Source: Ophiobolus disseminans
Taxonomy: Eukaryota > Ascomycota > Dothideomycetes > Pleosporales > Phaeosphaeriaceae
Direction of reading: 5' to 3'
Assembly (NCBI GenBank): GCA_010093685.1
Contig: MU006229.1
Coordinates: 434,001-498,000, forward strand
DNA: 64,000 nt
Shown here: positions 11,394 through 22,151 of the stretch, in pieces
Numbering within the stretch: the first letter of the stretch is position 1
Layout: each line of letters starts with the position of its first letter
The notes under the pieces: generated by a model
The model's database searches: none
What the model saw: only the letters and a program-made list of their open reading frames with translations
What the model was told of the DNA's origin: nothing
Made by a program: the position numbers and the translations under genes

Positions 11394-13115
11394 ATGTACC
11401 ATAACAACTCCCAGTCCCTCGTCCATCTGCCTGGAAAGCCCGCTCCCAGCGACGAGGCACAGCTTCCACGCGGAGAATGTGCCTTCATCGTCCCGGGGTC
11501 TGAGGGCAACGGCTCGCGTCAGCGATGCTCGTGCCGCAGTTTCTACCCAGACTCAGTTGTACGCTCGCGCTGCGGATGCGGGCACCAGGCATGGCACCAC
11601 GAATCTCAGCCGCCTTCGACGGTCACAATGGAGGAATACATGCAAGTCGTGGACCAGATGAAACGCATGAGGCAGGAAATGAAGAGGCTCGAAAGCCTGG
11701 AGCAAAACTGGAAGCAAGAGCTGTTCAAAGAGAGGATAGCACGCGAGGAACTGGTCAGGACAAGCCGGGCAGTCGAGGCACGCATGTACGAGAACATGCA
11801 GTTTCTCAAGATCTCTATGGACGACAGGGTAGAGGCCGTAGTGGACAAGACCACCGAGTTTAGCGACCAGATCAAGGGCATGCAGGAGCGTTTGACTATG
11901 CTAGACGACGTCAGCATGGAGCTGGAGAACCGGGTCGACAGAGTAGAGCAGTTTGGAGGCCTTTCGAGAGACGTGACACCCGCGGCCTCGACCCCCAGAG
12001 CGCGCCTATCAACGCCAAAAGCACCATCTGTTCCACCAGTTCCACAGCTTCCGCAACCAATGCAACCACAACACGTCCTTGGTCAGCTTCCGATACGTAC
12101 TGATAAGAAGTACCCCTTATCATGGAGCGTCCGTGTCATCTTCGTGCCACGCAAGTCGCAGCGATTCGCCTTCGACCCCGATAGCAACGGTTACAAGCGC
12201 TGCGCATCACGCAAACTGCATCAGAACCTCGACTTTCCTAGCCAAGATGCATCCTGCTTTGCAAATCGAATCGATACTGCTTTCAAGGGCGTTTTCCGTG
12301 GTAGACCATGGATGCCGCTGACAGGCCACCGCCCAGCTGACGAACCTTTTGGTCGCATGGCGCTTACACTTCTCCCAGCTGACCTTATACACCGCGACGT
12401 GTGGGAGTTTCCATTCCTCGAGGACCACTGCATTGCGCACGATAAGTTGCAGGGCGATTTGCTCTTCATTACCCTCCAGTACGAAGACGTCACTTGGAAC
12501 GAGATTAGGTTTCTGCCAGCTGTGACAGGCATCGAGGAATCGTGTTGGAACCACGACGAAGAGCTTGATGGTACGGCCAAGTACAAGAGCCTGGATTCAG
12601 AGATCATGTACGATTACCAGGATCCTCCTCCAACATATTCATCTCGAACTCACTCGCTGGCGGATAGGGCGCCGTCAAAGCTGGACGTCCTTGCAGACTC
12701 GGCCGCTATGTTGAGCCCTATTGAGCGCGCACAATCTCGAGCTTCACAAGCATCGATCCAATCACTCAGACTGAGCCCGATGCAACGTACATCGACACAG
12801 TCCTCAAGCCAATCTACCAACCCACGCTTTTCATCCGAGCGAAGCAGTTTACGAAGCTTCGAGACGGAGACCACTGACGATGAGCACCGTGACAAGAAGC
12901 CAAAACTCAGATCGAAGCAAAGCATGCCCAATATCCAGAATGGTCACCCACAGCAGCCAATGTACGTTTCGGGTCGCTCCAAACGCAAAATGCCCGTGCG
13001 AGAGAAAGGTATCAAGGAGCCCCTCCACTTCAACGCTGGTAATCTTGCCAAGTGGCGACCAAATTTGCTGCATCCACACTCGTCGAAGGGCAAAGAGGCT
13101 GCTCAAAACCAGTAA
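11394..13115 (+). CDS. Uncharacterised Cys-rich/coiled-coil protein
   Basis: Single-exon gene of 573 residues; I do not recognise the family by name. Residues ~20-65 hold a cysteine/histidine cluster (CSCRSFYPDSVVRSRCGCGH, then WHH), which could bind metal. Residues ~75-190 are strongly helical with heptads rich in Glu, Lys, Arg and Leu, so a coiled coil is likely. A Pro-rich linker follows at ~195-225, then a globular part (~235-400) with many aromatic residues, and a Ser-rich basic tail with SPIERAQS/SPMQRTS-type sites that could be phosphorylated. No signal peptide or membrane segment is seen, so it is probably cytosolic or nuclear. The start is the first ATG in frame after a long pyrimidine-rich leader. 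The function is unknown. Confidence 0.75.
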   Translation: MYHNNSQSLVHLPGKPAPSDEAQLPRGECAFIVPGSEGNGSRQRCSCRSFYPDSVVRSRCGCGHQAWHHESQPPSTVTMEEYMQVVDQMKRMRQEMKRLESLEQNWKQELFKERIAREELVRTSRAVEARMYENMQFLKISMDDRVEAVVDKTTEFSDQIKGMQERLTMLDDVSMELENRVDRVEQFGGLSRDVTPAASTPRARLSTPKAPSVPPVPQLPQPMQPQHVLGQLPIRTDKKYPLSWSVRVIFVPRKSQRFAFDPDSNGYKRCASRKLHQNLDFPSQDASCFANRIDTAFKGVFRGRPWMPLTGHRPADEPFGRMALTLLPADLIHRDVWEFPFLEDHCIAHDKLQGDLLFITLQYEDVTWNEIRFLPAVTGIEESCWNHDEELDGTAKYKSLDSEIMYDYQDPPPTYSSRTHSLADRAPSKLDVLADSAAMLSPIERAQSRASQASIQSLRLSPMQRTSTQSSSQSTNPRFSSERSSLRSFETETTDDEHRDKKPKLRSKQSMPNIQNGHPQQPMYVSGRSKRKMPVREKGIKEPLHFNAGNLAKWRPNLLHPHSSKGKEAAQNQ

Positions 13116-13411
13116 CCTTGATTTGAATGTCTTCAAATTCTCTATACCACATTGTTGAACCTACTTTTCACACAGGCGCATAAGAGCAAAAGCCTCGCAT
13201 TTCATGAAGGATACCCACCGGCGTTTTGCTGTATATTCTCGCAACATTTTCCCGAGCGCACCTTTGATTGTTCGACTTTGTTTCACCTTGCGCAGTTGTC
13301 ACGTCGCATTTCACTTCGACCTCTCCTTTGTCAACTATAGACAGTTTTGGAAGACGTCAGCCTGCGAGTGCGAACAAGTAGTGTACGATTAGCGCACACC
13401 AAGACACAATA

Positions 13412-13981
13412 CTATTTCGGTATCACACTCCAGCTCCGTAACAAACACAACTGATCACTAATACCTACATCGTGTGCGCACTGAAGTAACATAGCAAATG
13501 CTATCGCATGCGTCTCCATTCGGAAGGCTATCGTCTGCTCCGGATTTTCACAATCTACATGTGGAGAAATCAGACCATGGGGCTTCAGATACCGTATCAC
13601 CTGCTCTGATAAAGTTCCGATAACACCTCCATACGGCATCCACGGCCAAGACGGACTGCCCGAATAGCTGTTCGAGGCAGGGACCAGCCAGGATAGCAAG
13701 AACCGCGTCTGCCAAATGGAACCCTGGGGTTTCAGCCGTTGACGAGCAAACGTGACCACATGAAGTGCATCTCCAACTGCATCTGCGCATGCGCAACAGG
13801 TTTCCAACAAGGTGGCCCAAGCCTCGTGATCCGAAAAATGACGTCGCATCGTCTGGACCTTGCTTTTTATCGCGTGTGGAACTGGGTTGACATCCTCTTT
13901 CTGCAGACACGGCTGCGATGTGAAGCCATAGAGGTCAATAATGTCATGCAAGAGCTGTCGGACCGAATAGATAATTGGCAT
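13412..13981 (-). CDS. Hypothetical protein fragment (start unresolved)
   Basis: An open frame of 189 residues from ATG at 13981. It begins PIIYSVRQLLHDIIDLYG and is rich in Trp, His and Cys, with composition more like a real globular protein than chance. It has no family I can name. A possible 38-bp intron (14007-14044, GTAAGC...AATCAG, with a branch-like CTGAC) would join an upstream exon in frame, but that intron is shorter than any other in the window. It may be the C-terminal part of a degenerate or very divergent gene. Confidence 0.35.
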   Translation of the reverse strand: MPIIYSVRQLLHDIIDLYGFTSQPCLQKEDVNPVPHAIKSKVQTMRRHFSDHEAWATLLETCCACADAVGDALHVVTFARQRLKPQGSIWQTRFLLSWLVPASNSYSGSPSWPWMPYGGVIGTLSEQVIRYLKPHGLISPHVDCENPEQTIAFRMETHAIAFAMLLQCAHDVGISDQLCLLRSWSVIPK

Positions 13982-14901
13982 CTTTGTCCAAGAACACGTG
14001 CCGGAGCTGATTGTCAGGGGTCGTGGTGCCCAATTATTGCTTACGGCGCGTTATCTTCAGATATGTGTCCGGGCGGACGGGGTTTCTTATCGACGGCACA
14101 TCTCGTCCGGAGCTGGAGACTTGCATGGCCAAGCTACGCCTTTTGAACGTGTGCGGCTGCAGGCGAGTTGAGAAGGTTGGCGCTCAACGTAGAACATTGC
14201 GCTGTTGTGCGATGCTCTTGGTGCCCAGGTGAATGTTGTTGCTCTCCTCTGAGGGCAGGCACGAACGACCGTGCAAGTGTGGGAACGAAGTGGGTCCGCG
14301 GTCCCCGCCACACCCAGACTAAACTTTAGGGTACCATCAAACTAACTCACATGGAATTCTAACAGAACATTGCACTGCAAAGTAAACAAAAATCTCGAAT
14401 ATGACATCAACGCATTGCTCTTCACAGTGCACGGCTGCGTCCGATCTCGGTTCCCAGCCAGACCGTCTCTTATCAACGACCTCAGGGATTATCTCGTCGA
14501 TCACTCTCCTGCAGGGCGACTGCCGAACCACTCGAAATCCGCCCGACTTACGTGGAATACGGATTGGTTCCACAGGACTAGGAGTGCGTGCCGGTTGCTG
14601 AGCTGCAACCTCACCAGGGCGGAGAAATGCTACCTCACCGACTAACGGCCATCTAGCCTTGACTATCCGGCATGGATAAGGACAAGCCATTTCTGCACGT
14701 CAAAGGCGTGAAGTTTTTTCCGTTCTGCTTCTCCGATCGATGCGAGGGTTCGAGGTATAGATAAGAACTGATACTTGGGTCGCTTCCTTGCATTAAGCAG
14801 CGGTTGCACAACAGCATACTTTCAAGACGCGACATTTGGCTTTTGAGGCTCACGTCCCAACCCGATCTTTGACTATAGTCGACAGGCTATCAACAACAAC
14901 C
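13982..14901. other. Intergenic, 0.9 kb
   Basis: Upstream region of the MFS transporter. Open frames on both strands at 14.3-14.7 kb have no recognised domain. Confidence 0.4.
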
Positions 14902-16633
14902 ATGGCCGATATTAAGGATCCCGAGCTCGCAAAGAACGACCTCAAGGTCGTGTCTTCAAACGGCTCCTCCCAAGATGCCGCAGCACCTGTACCGCGCGAA
15001 GGCGAGACTGAACATCTACCCAACTTTGAGCACGAGAAAGCACTATGTTGGAAATTCGACCTGCGCATGTTGCCTATGCTAGCGTTGATGTACCTCTTCA
15101 GTACGGCTTCAAGTACGAAATTATCTTAGAGCGATCGCTAACTCCGTAACCCAGATGCTCTCGACAAGGGCAACCTTGGAAACGCAAAGACCGATGGTAT
15201 GGACAAAGATCTCGGATTCACAGGGAATCAGTACAACACCATGCTGAGCATTTTCTACGTGCCGTACGTCATCTTCGCGCCGCCGATTGGTATGCTGGGT
15301 AAGAAGTACGGACCGCATCGCGTGCTGCCGATTATGATGTTCTCCTTCGGATCCGCAACGCTGCTTGCTGCGAGTGTGCAGAATTGGTCTGGGATGATGG
15401 CTCTGCGCTGGTTTTTGGGTAAGTTATCATCTTCGTATTCATCCAGGACCTACTACAAGCCTACATGTGCCGCTGCAGCAAAGCTTGGAGATCTTGCTTC
15501 ATCTGTGAGCAACATCAAACAAAGACTAACATGCAACAGGCATGGCCGAGTCCGCCTTCTTTCCCCTTGTTATCTACTACCTGACGACGTTCTATCGACG
15601 TGGTGAGCTTGCTCGACGTCTTGCCTTGTTTTATGCGGCCTCCAATATCGCCAATGCCTTTTCAGGCCTTCTCGCTTTTGGCGTGTTCCAGATCGAGTCC
15701 AGCCTACAGTCATGGCGTTACTTGTTCATCATTGAGGGGTCTTTGACAGTCCTGTGTAAGTGCGAATATAGACAGGATGGCTGAAAACCATCGCTAACAT
15801 CGGCAGTCTCCTTCTTTGCTTACTGGTACTTGCCCAAGAATGGCTACGAGGCCGGTTTCCTAAATGAAACCGAGAAGAAGCTCGCATACACTCGTCTTCA
15901 AATCGACTCTTCTTCCGTCGTCGGTGAGGCATTCAATCTGCGCAAAGCGCTTGGCGTCTTCAAGATGCCCGCTACGTACGGCTTCCTGGTCATCGAAGTC
16001 TGCCTCGGTGTCCCACTGCAATCCGTCTCGCTCTTCCTGCCGCAAATTGTCCAGCGTCTCGGATACGACAAGATCAAGACGAACTTGTACACCGTCGCAC
16101 CGAACATTGTCGGCGCATGTGTTCTCCTGATTTTGGCTTTCGCATCTGATTTCACACGCCTCCGTTTTCCCTTTATCACTCTCGGCTTCCTACTCACGTT
16201 CACGGGCTTCATTATCTTCGCGACCATTGACGTCGCGCACTCGACCCAGGTCGCCTACTTCGCCTGCTTCATGATGACATGGGGTACATCCGCGCCGTCG
16301 GTGCTGCTATCTACATGGTACAACAACAACGTCGCCGACGAGAACAAGCGTGTCACACTTACGTCTGTGGGCGTGCCGCTTGCGAACTTGATGGGCGTGG
16401 TCAGCTCGAATATCTTCAGGCCGCAGGACGCACCGAAGTATATTCCGGCCTTGGCGACGACGGCGGCGTTTGGTGCGACAGGTGCGGTGGCGGCGTTGTT
16501 GTTGGGTATATACATGACGATTGATAACAAGAGGCGGAATAGCAAGCAGGGTGTCAATTTGACGGCTAGGGATGTGAGTACGGGGAAATTGAGAGATGGA
16601 CCGAAGAATCCTGAATTTAGGTGGTTTTTGTAG
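14902..16633 (+). CDS. MFS transporter, anion:cation symporter type (TNA1/allantoate permease-like)
   Basis: Exons 14902-15100, 15155-15418, 15540-15755 and 15807-16633 join to 501 residues. The N-terminal tail is hydrophilic (~55 residues). The first helix segment ends with the family block YLFNALDKGNLGNAKTDGM, which is restored only by the first splice. The A-like motif GMLGKKYGPHRVLP lies between helices 2 and 3. The C-terminal half has the block SVLLSTWYNNNVADENKR typical of this branch. Twelve membrane helices are expected. Members import small organic anions such as nicotinate, allantoate or pantothenate by proton symport at the plasma membrane. The substrate here cannot be assigned from sequence. 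The start at 14902 is chosen over one at 14836 because it lies just upstream of the conserved tail and has a good context (CAACCATGGCC). Confidence 0.85.
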
Positions 16634-17287
16634 AGACTGGGCTCGACTGAGCTTGTGGCACAGCGTGTGCCAAAAGTCGGAGGGACGGGGAAAATTGCAT
16701 TTCCATTTCAAGAGAAACGTTTACTTGTCATATACCCAGTCAATCGTTCATGTAGTATCTATACTGATTGAGGAGCGTAAGGAGTAACTTGATGGTGATT
16801 GCCGACTAACGCATTTGGGTCATGAGCGATGGTCACCTGAAAGAAGCTCAGACGAGGATTGAAGGCTGAGTCTAGTGCGCGTGCTCCAAAGGCGAGGCAA
16901 AGGCCATCAAACAAGCCTTTTTCTTGATCCCTTCAATAATGTCGGCCAGCGTGAATGAAATGGAGAACGCGTTCGTCTTGCTATCGCCATGTTTGTGGGG
17001 AAGCAACGACCCGACGCGCTAGTTAACGTCACGGCAAAGGCTATCTTATCGCCGGGTCGGCTACATCACTGCGCCTGCCCAGCCTCACGCGCCTACTCCG
17101 AGTCACCCATCACGGGTCGCAGCTTGAAGCTGCCTAGCACCTTTGTCGTCTGTCACGCTCCCCAGAACGCTGTCTCCTCCCTTCATCTCGGGTTCTGACA
17201 GCTCCTTCCTTTGTCTCCTTATATCTTCCAACCTCCCAACACCTATAGTCATCTGAACCAAGCTCCGACGGAGCTCCAATCATCATT
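16634..17287. promoter_or_regulatory. Upstream region of the SLC35F6-like gene
   Basis: 654 bp between two genes on the same strand. A TATA-like TCCTTATATCTTCC sits about 70 bp before the ATG at 17288. No other feature seen. Confidence 0.35.
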
Positions 17288-18606
17288 ATGGCGGTCAAAG
17301 CCGCGGTCCCCTTTTTGGTGGCCATGATGCTGCTCACGGGTGTCTGCAACACGCTGTTGACAAAGTACCAAGTACATCTTCCTCCATCCCTCCATCCTCG
17401 AGACACTAGCTTACCTCCGTGAATAGGACATGCAATGCGTCGCAAACTGCGACAAGAAGCCCAAACACCGCTCCCACTTCGAGCAGCCCGTCCTCCAAAC
17501 CCTACAAATGTTCATCGGCGAAATGGGCTGCTGGCTCGTCATCGGCGCTTTCAACTTGTACCGGCGCTACGCGAGCCGCCGCGCGGGCTACGAGGCGATT
17601 GTAGATAACAACGACGATGATAGCGGTAGTGAGACGCGGGAGATTGCGAATCCGCTGAAACCTGCGCATCCGGATGACGAAGGCAGGCTGCCTTTGGAGG
17701 GGCGCACGATTCTATTGCTTGCGCTACCGGCATGTTGCGACATTGCGGGTACGACGCTGATGAACGTCGGACTGCTGTTCGTCGCTGCGAGTATCTACCA
17801 GATGACAAGAGGTGCGCTTGTGCTTTTTGTCGGCTTGTTCAGCGTGTGGTTCCTGAAGCGCCATCTCGGGCTGTACAAGTGGTTTTCGCTCTTCGTTGTC
17901 GTGTTCGGTGTCGCGGTGGTTGGACTCGCAGGCGCAATCACCAGAGACGATAAAGCGACGCCGAACTACTATGATGGCTCCTCGCTCACGACGCAGAAAG
18001 AGGTCTCGGCGGCTGCTATGACGATCATCGGTGTGCTGCTCATTGCTGGCGCGCAGATCTTCACGGCGACGCAGTTTGTGCTTGAGGAGCGCATCATGGA
18101 GAAGTATGCTATGGAGCCGATCAAGGTTGTTGGCTGGGAGGGCGTGTTCGGCTTTTCAGTCACGCTGATTGGCATGATCATTTTGCATTTCGCTATTGGC
18201 ACTGGGTACTTTAACGCCAGGGAGGGACTGTACCAGATGACGCACTACCGCGCCATTGCTGTGTCTTCGCTCATGATCATGGTCAGCATTGGGTACGTTC
18301 CCACACTCGAACTATTCAGACGCCTACTAATGATACGATAGTGGTTTCAACTTCTTCGGCCTTTCCGTCACGCGCACCGTCTCCGCTACCTCGCGCTCAA
18401 CCATCGATACATGCCGGACGCTCTTCATCTGGGTCGTCTCGCTCGGTCTAGGCTGGGAGACGTTTAAGTGGCTGCAGGTGCTTGGATTCGCACTGCTGGT
18501 GTACGGCACGTTCTTGTTCAACGACTTGATTAGGCCGCCGCTAAAGTCGTGTGTGGAGAGGCACCCCGAGCCTCTCTTGCCCGAGGATCCAATTGAGCAT
18601 CACTAG
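17288..18606 (+). CDS. SLC35F6-like membrane carrier (drug/metabolite transporter superfamily)
   Basis: Exons 17288-17371, 17427-18292 and 18342-18606 give 404 residues; introns are 55 and 49 bp. The first helix is in exon 1 (AVPFLVAMMLLTGVCNTLLT). Family blocks include VGLLFVAASIYQMTRGA, VLFVGLFSVWFLKR and, across the last splice, GFNFFGLSVTRTVSATSRS followed by LFIWVVSLGLGWE. These match the SLC35F6/TANGO9 group of about ten-helix carriers found in Golgi, lysosome or vacuole membranes of eukaryotes. A loop after the second helix is acidic (NNDDDSGSE). The substrate is not established for the family, so none is proposed. The C-terminus is short and hydrophilic. Confidence 0.82.
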
Positions 18607-19053
18607 GCAATGAGACGAGGTGTGCATGGTGGAGTGTATGTATATATGCATAGCATCAGGAGTTGTGGGTATCACCTGTCGGTATTGAATGCATTGTTAT
18701 TCTGTCTAAGAACCCCTGCGCTATTAGCTACACTTCTCGGAAGCGCATCCTGGAGTTGTGCGCACACTATTTGTGTTTCTTGTTGTACTTCAAGTTTAAA
18801 AGTATTCAGGACCTGCTATCACGAAACACGCCGAAAGCCATTCGTGTTCAGTGAACGCAGGACCGTTGTATCGCGACTTATCGTTATCGGCGGGGCTGTG
18901 GCTGGTGGCTGGTGGCCCGTGCCCCACGGACTCGTTAAGCGAGGTAGATTTGGTTCTAACAGCGCGCACAACTCCACGAACTTCGACAACACGGTTAACG
19001 ACTCTTTGAACATTCCACCAGGACGTTCAGCCGCCAATCGACAGTCCGACACA
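18607..19053. promoter_or_regulatory. Upstream region of RPS3
   Basis: 447 bp between the SLC35F6-like gene and RPS3. It should contain the RPS3 promoter and short leader. I see no clear TATA box, in keeping with many ribosomal protein genes. Confidence 0.3.
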
Positions 19054-20123
19054 ATGGCCACTACTCAGGGAGCTATGTGAGTTGCTGCAATTACACGCAT
19101 ATCCATACGCGTGCTGCAGGGCCAGTACTGACAATGTGCAGTTCCAAGCGAAGGAAGTTCGTTGCTGGTACGATACACCCTTTCCCACCCTAAGAGAGAG
19201 AGATATGGCGATAGAATTGGCCCGGTCTCGGAGACTGCTTCCCCGACGCAGACCCGGTAGAGACATGGAGCACACAGACGATGAAATATTGCGCACAATG
19301 GACGATGCTAACACCTTCCAGACGGTGTTTTCTATGCCGAGCTGAACGAGTTCTTCCAGCGCGAGCTGGCCGAGGAGGGCTACTCGGGCGTCGAGGTCCG
19401 CGTCACCCCCACCGTCACCGACATCATCATCCGCGCCACCCACACACAAGAGGTCCTCGGAGAGCAGGGTCGCCGCATCCGTGAGCTCACCTCGCTCATC
19501 CAGAAGCGCTTCAAGTTCCCCGAGAACTCCGTCTCTCTCTATGCCGCCAAGGTCCAGAACCGTGGTCTTTCTGCCGTCGCCCAGTGCGAGTCCCTCCGAT
19601 ACAAGCTGCTCAACGGTCTGGCTGTCCGAAGGGCCTGCTACGGTGTCCTGCGCTTCATCATGGAGTCCGGCGCCAAGGGTTGCGAGGTTGTTGTTTCCGG
19701 AAAGCTCAGGGCCGCTCGTGCCAAGAGCATGAAGTTCACCGTACGCACATATCCTGCACACTCTCCGAATAACAGACTAACAAACAACAGGATGGTTTCA
19801 TGATTCACTCTGGTCAGCCCGCCAAGGACTTCATTGACAACGCCACCCGCCACGTCCTGCTCCGCCAGGGTGTCCTCGGTATCAAGGTCAAGATTATGCG
19901 CGGCTCAGATCCCGAGGGCAAGGCCGGCCCATCCAAAACACTCCCCGACTCCGTCACCATCATCGAGCCCAAGGAGGAGCAGCCCGTTGTCCAGCCCATG
20001 TCCCAGGACTACGGCGCGAAGGCCATTGCCGCCCAACAGGCAGCGGAACAGGCCAGGCAGGCGGAGCAGGGTGAGGGCGAGGCCCAGCCAGAGGGCGAGC
20101 AGACCTACTCCGAGGAGCAGTAG
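19054..20123 (+). CDS. RPS3: 40S ribosomal protein S3 (uS3)
   Basis: Exons 19054-19076, 19142-19167, 19322-19740 and 19791-20123 join to 266 residues. Two tiny 5' exons (23 and 26 bases) encode MATTQGAISKRRKFVA, followed by DGVFYAELNEFFQRELAEEG in exon 3. A type-II KH domain carries the GxxG-like loop in LGEQGRRIRELT. The C-terminal S3 domain includes the block SGKLRAARAKSMKF and GVLGIKVKIMRG. The protein lies at the mRNA entry tunnel of the small subunit. It is longer than the 240-243 residues of yeast and human because of an Ala/Glu/Gln-rich tail (KAIAAQQAAEQARQAEQ). Introns crowded near the start are typical of fungal ribosomal protein genes. Confidence 0.97.
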
Positions 20124-21002
20124 ACGGATACCAAGCCGTGGGGCGCACGAGACTACGAAAAGGCATTTAGCGGAAGGTTACGACTCCTTTGCACGTTCGG
20201 AATGGGCTGGGCATGCTTTTGATACGGGAGATTATGGAGTCTTGTGCTTAAGTGCTATGCACTCTTTCAAATGATCCAAATATTGAAGGATGGCTTGACC
20301 AACCAGCTGCAATTGATTGTTCAATCATTCAACACTCTTCATCGAAAACTTGTCGTGGCTACTGATGTCGTTAATGGTCTGGTAAGTGGGCGTGTTCTAC
20401 TTATTTTCATAGGGCTGTTGTTACAAGCAACACCATTCCAGGCATTTCATCTGCAACTAAGGTAGTTCCCTCCAAGCTTACATGATCATCTCCTTCGGAA
20501 CGATCTGAAACCGTCCCCTTGTCCGTGTTTCTTCAAGCTAGTCGCTTATTTGTGCAATTATTACACGGAACCACTTCCAAATTACATCACCCCGGATGCT
20601 CATCATCACTTTAATATGCCAACCCCGCAGACTTAGCTTGTCGGAACAATAGGAGAATATTCCGGACAGCCTTAATTCACCATGTAGGCGGCACAACTGC
20701 TCCTTGGGGCTGCGCATCCGCTGTCCTGGCGTGGGAAATGTGGGTTGATGTGAGCTAGAGTAACTCCCGAGAGTCGTCGATGATCATGAGACGTTGAAAA
20801 GTCGGGTTTAGAAGAGACGGAACGAGTGCTAGTTCTAGCGAGTCAGGCACGAGGTTGGCTCAAGGATGTGTCTCTATATGGTGGAATTCCAGGACCACGA
20901 CCACACGATGAATATTGACTAGACTACTTAAACAACCACCTCTCCCACCATGCGGACCTTCACGAGCAACGCCCCATTCACTCCCAACCCACCGCCGCCA
21001 CC
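20124..21002. promoter_or_regulatory. Region between RPS3 and the GH53 gene
   Basis: 879 bp. The first part is the RPS3 3' flank. A TATA-like CTCTATATGG at about 20,872 is ~130 bp upstream of the GH53 start, and the leader from 20,936 is rich in C and A. No gene is seen. Confidence 0.35.
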
Positions 21003-22064
21003 ATGCGTCTCCCCACCCTCCTCCTCGCCCTAGCATCCACCTCCCTCGCCGCCCTCCCCTTCAAAGGCGCAGACTGGTCCTCCCTGCTCATCGAAGAAAA
21101 AGCCGGCAAAACCTACAAAAACGCCGCAGGCACCACCCAGCCCCTCGAAATTATTCTCAAAGCCAGCGGCGTAAACACCGTCCGCCAACGCATATGGGTT
21201 AACCCAGCAGGTGGAGATTATAATCTCGACTACAACCTCAAGCTCGCGCGCCGCGCAAAAGCCGCCGGCTTGAAGATCTACCTCGACTTCCATTATAGCG
21301 ACAATTGGGCCGATCCAGGCAAACAAGTCGTGCCCGCGGCGTGGAAATCACTCGCCAAAGACGCGCTCGTCAAGCAGATATACACCTACACCAAATCCGT
21401 CATCGACGCCTTCGCAAAAGAAAGCCTCCAACTTGACCTCGTCTCCATCGGCAACGAAATAACACCCGGCCTCTTATTCCCTGTCGGAAAACTCGGATCA
21501 GGCGAAGGCGCCGCGAACGTCGCCGCACTGCTAAAGTCCGCTTCGAAAGCGATAAAGGAGAGTACCATGGCCAAGAAGCCGAAAATCATGATCCACCTAG
21601 ATAACGGCTGGAACTGGGACACCCAGAAATGGTGGTACGACTCCGTCCTTGCGGCGGGGTTGTCAGCAAGTGATTACGATGTCCAAGGCGTGAGCTATTA
21701 CCCGTTTTACAACAGCGGCGCCACTCTATCCGCGCTCTCCAACAGCATGAAAAACATGGCATCCCGCTTCGGCAAAGAAGTCATGGTCGTGGAAACGAAT
21801 TGGCCGAGCTATTGTCCGAATCCGAGTACGCCTTTCCCGGCGGATACGAAGGGTATTCCGATTTCGGCGGAGGGGCAAGCGCAGTGGATGAAGGAGCTGG
21901 CGAAACGTGTGGCGGCGGTACCGGGAGGGAAGGGCACGGGCTTGTTTTATTGGGAGCCGGTGTGGATTGCAAATCCGGGGTTGGGCAGCAGTTGTGGGTG
22001 GAATTTGATGGTGGGGGACGATGGCAAAGTGATGAGTAGTTTGGCTGTTTTTAAGGATATTTGA
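21003..22064 (+). CDS. Secreted arabinogalactan endo-beta-1,4-galactanase (GH53)
   Basis: Intronless, 353 residues. Residues 1-17 form the signal peptide (LLLALASTSLAA). The mature protein starts with the GH53 block LPFKGADWSSLLIEE. The catalytic acid/base is Glu152 in SIGNEITPGLL and the nucleophile is Glu264 in MVVETNWPSY, matching the two conserved glutamates of clan GH-A. Other family blocks are TVRQRIWVNP, YLDFHYSDNWADPGKQ and the C-terminal GTGLFYWEPVW. Length equals that of known fungal galactanases (~330-350). The enzyme cuts beta-1,4-galactan side chains of pectin outside the cell. It ends 87 bp from the convergent SDH5 gene. An open frame on the opposite strand is a GC-rich shadow. 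Confidence 0.95.
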   Translation: MRLPTLLLALASTSLAALPFKGADWSSLLIEEKAGKTYKNAAGTTQPLEIILKASGVNTVRQRIWVNPAGGDYNLDYNLKLARRAKAAGLKIYLDFHYSDNWADPGKQVVPAAWKSLAKDALVKQIYTYTKSVIDAFAKESLQLDLVSIGNEITPGLLFPVGKLGSGEGAANVAALLKSASKAIKESTMAKKPKIMIHLDNGWNWDTQKWWYDSVLAAGLSASDYDVQGVSYYPFYNSGATLSALSNSMKNMASRFGKEVMVVETNWPSYCPNPSTPFPADTKGIPISAEGQAQWMKELAKRVAAVPGGKGTGLFYWEPVWIANPGLGSSCGWNLMVGDDGKVMSSLAVFKDI

Positions 22065-22151
22065 ACATGTCGGAAGGGAGGGAAGATGGAGGGATGGGTT
22101 GTTCTTTGTATATATTTTTGATGGTGGAGATGTACATACTAGGCGGCGAAA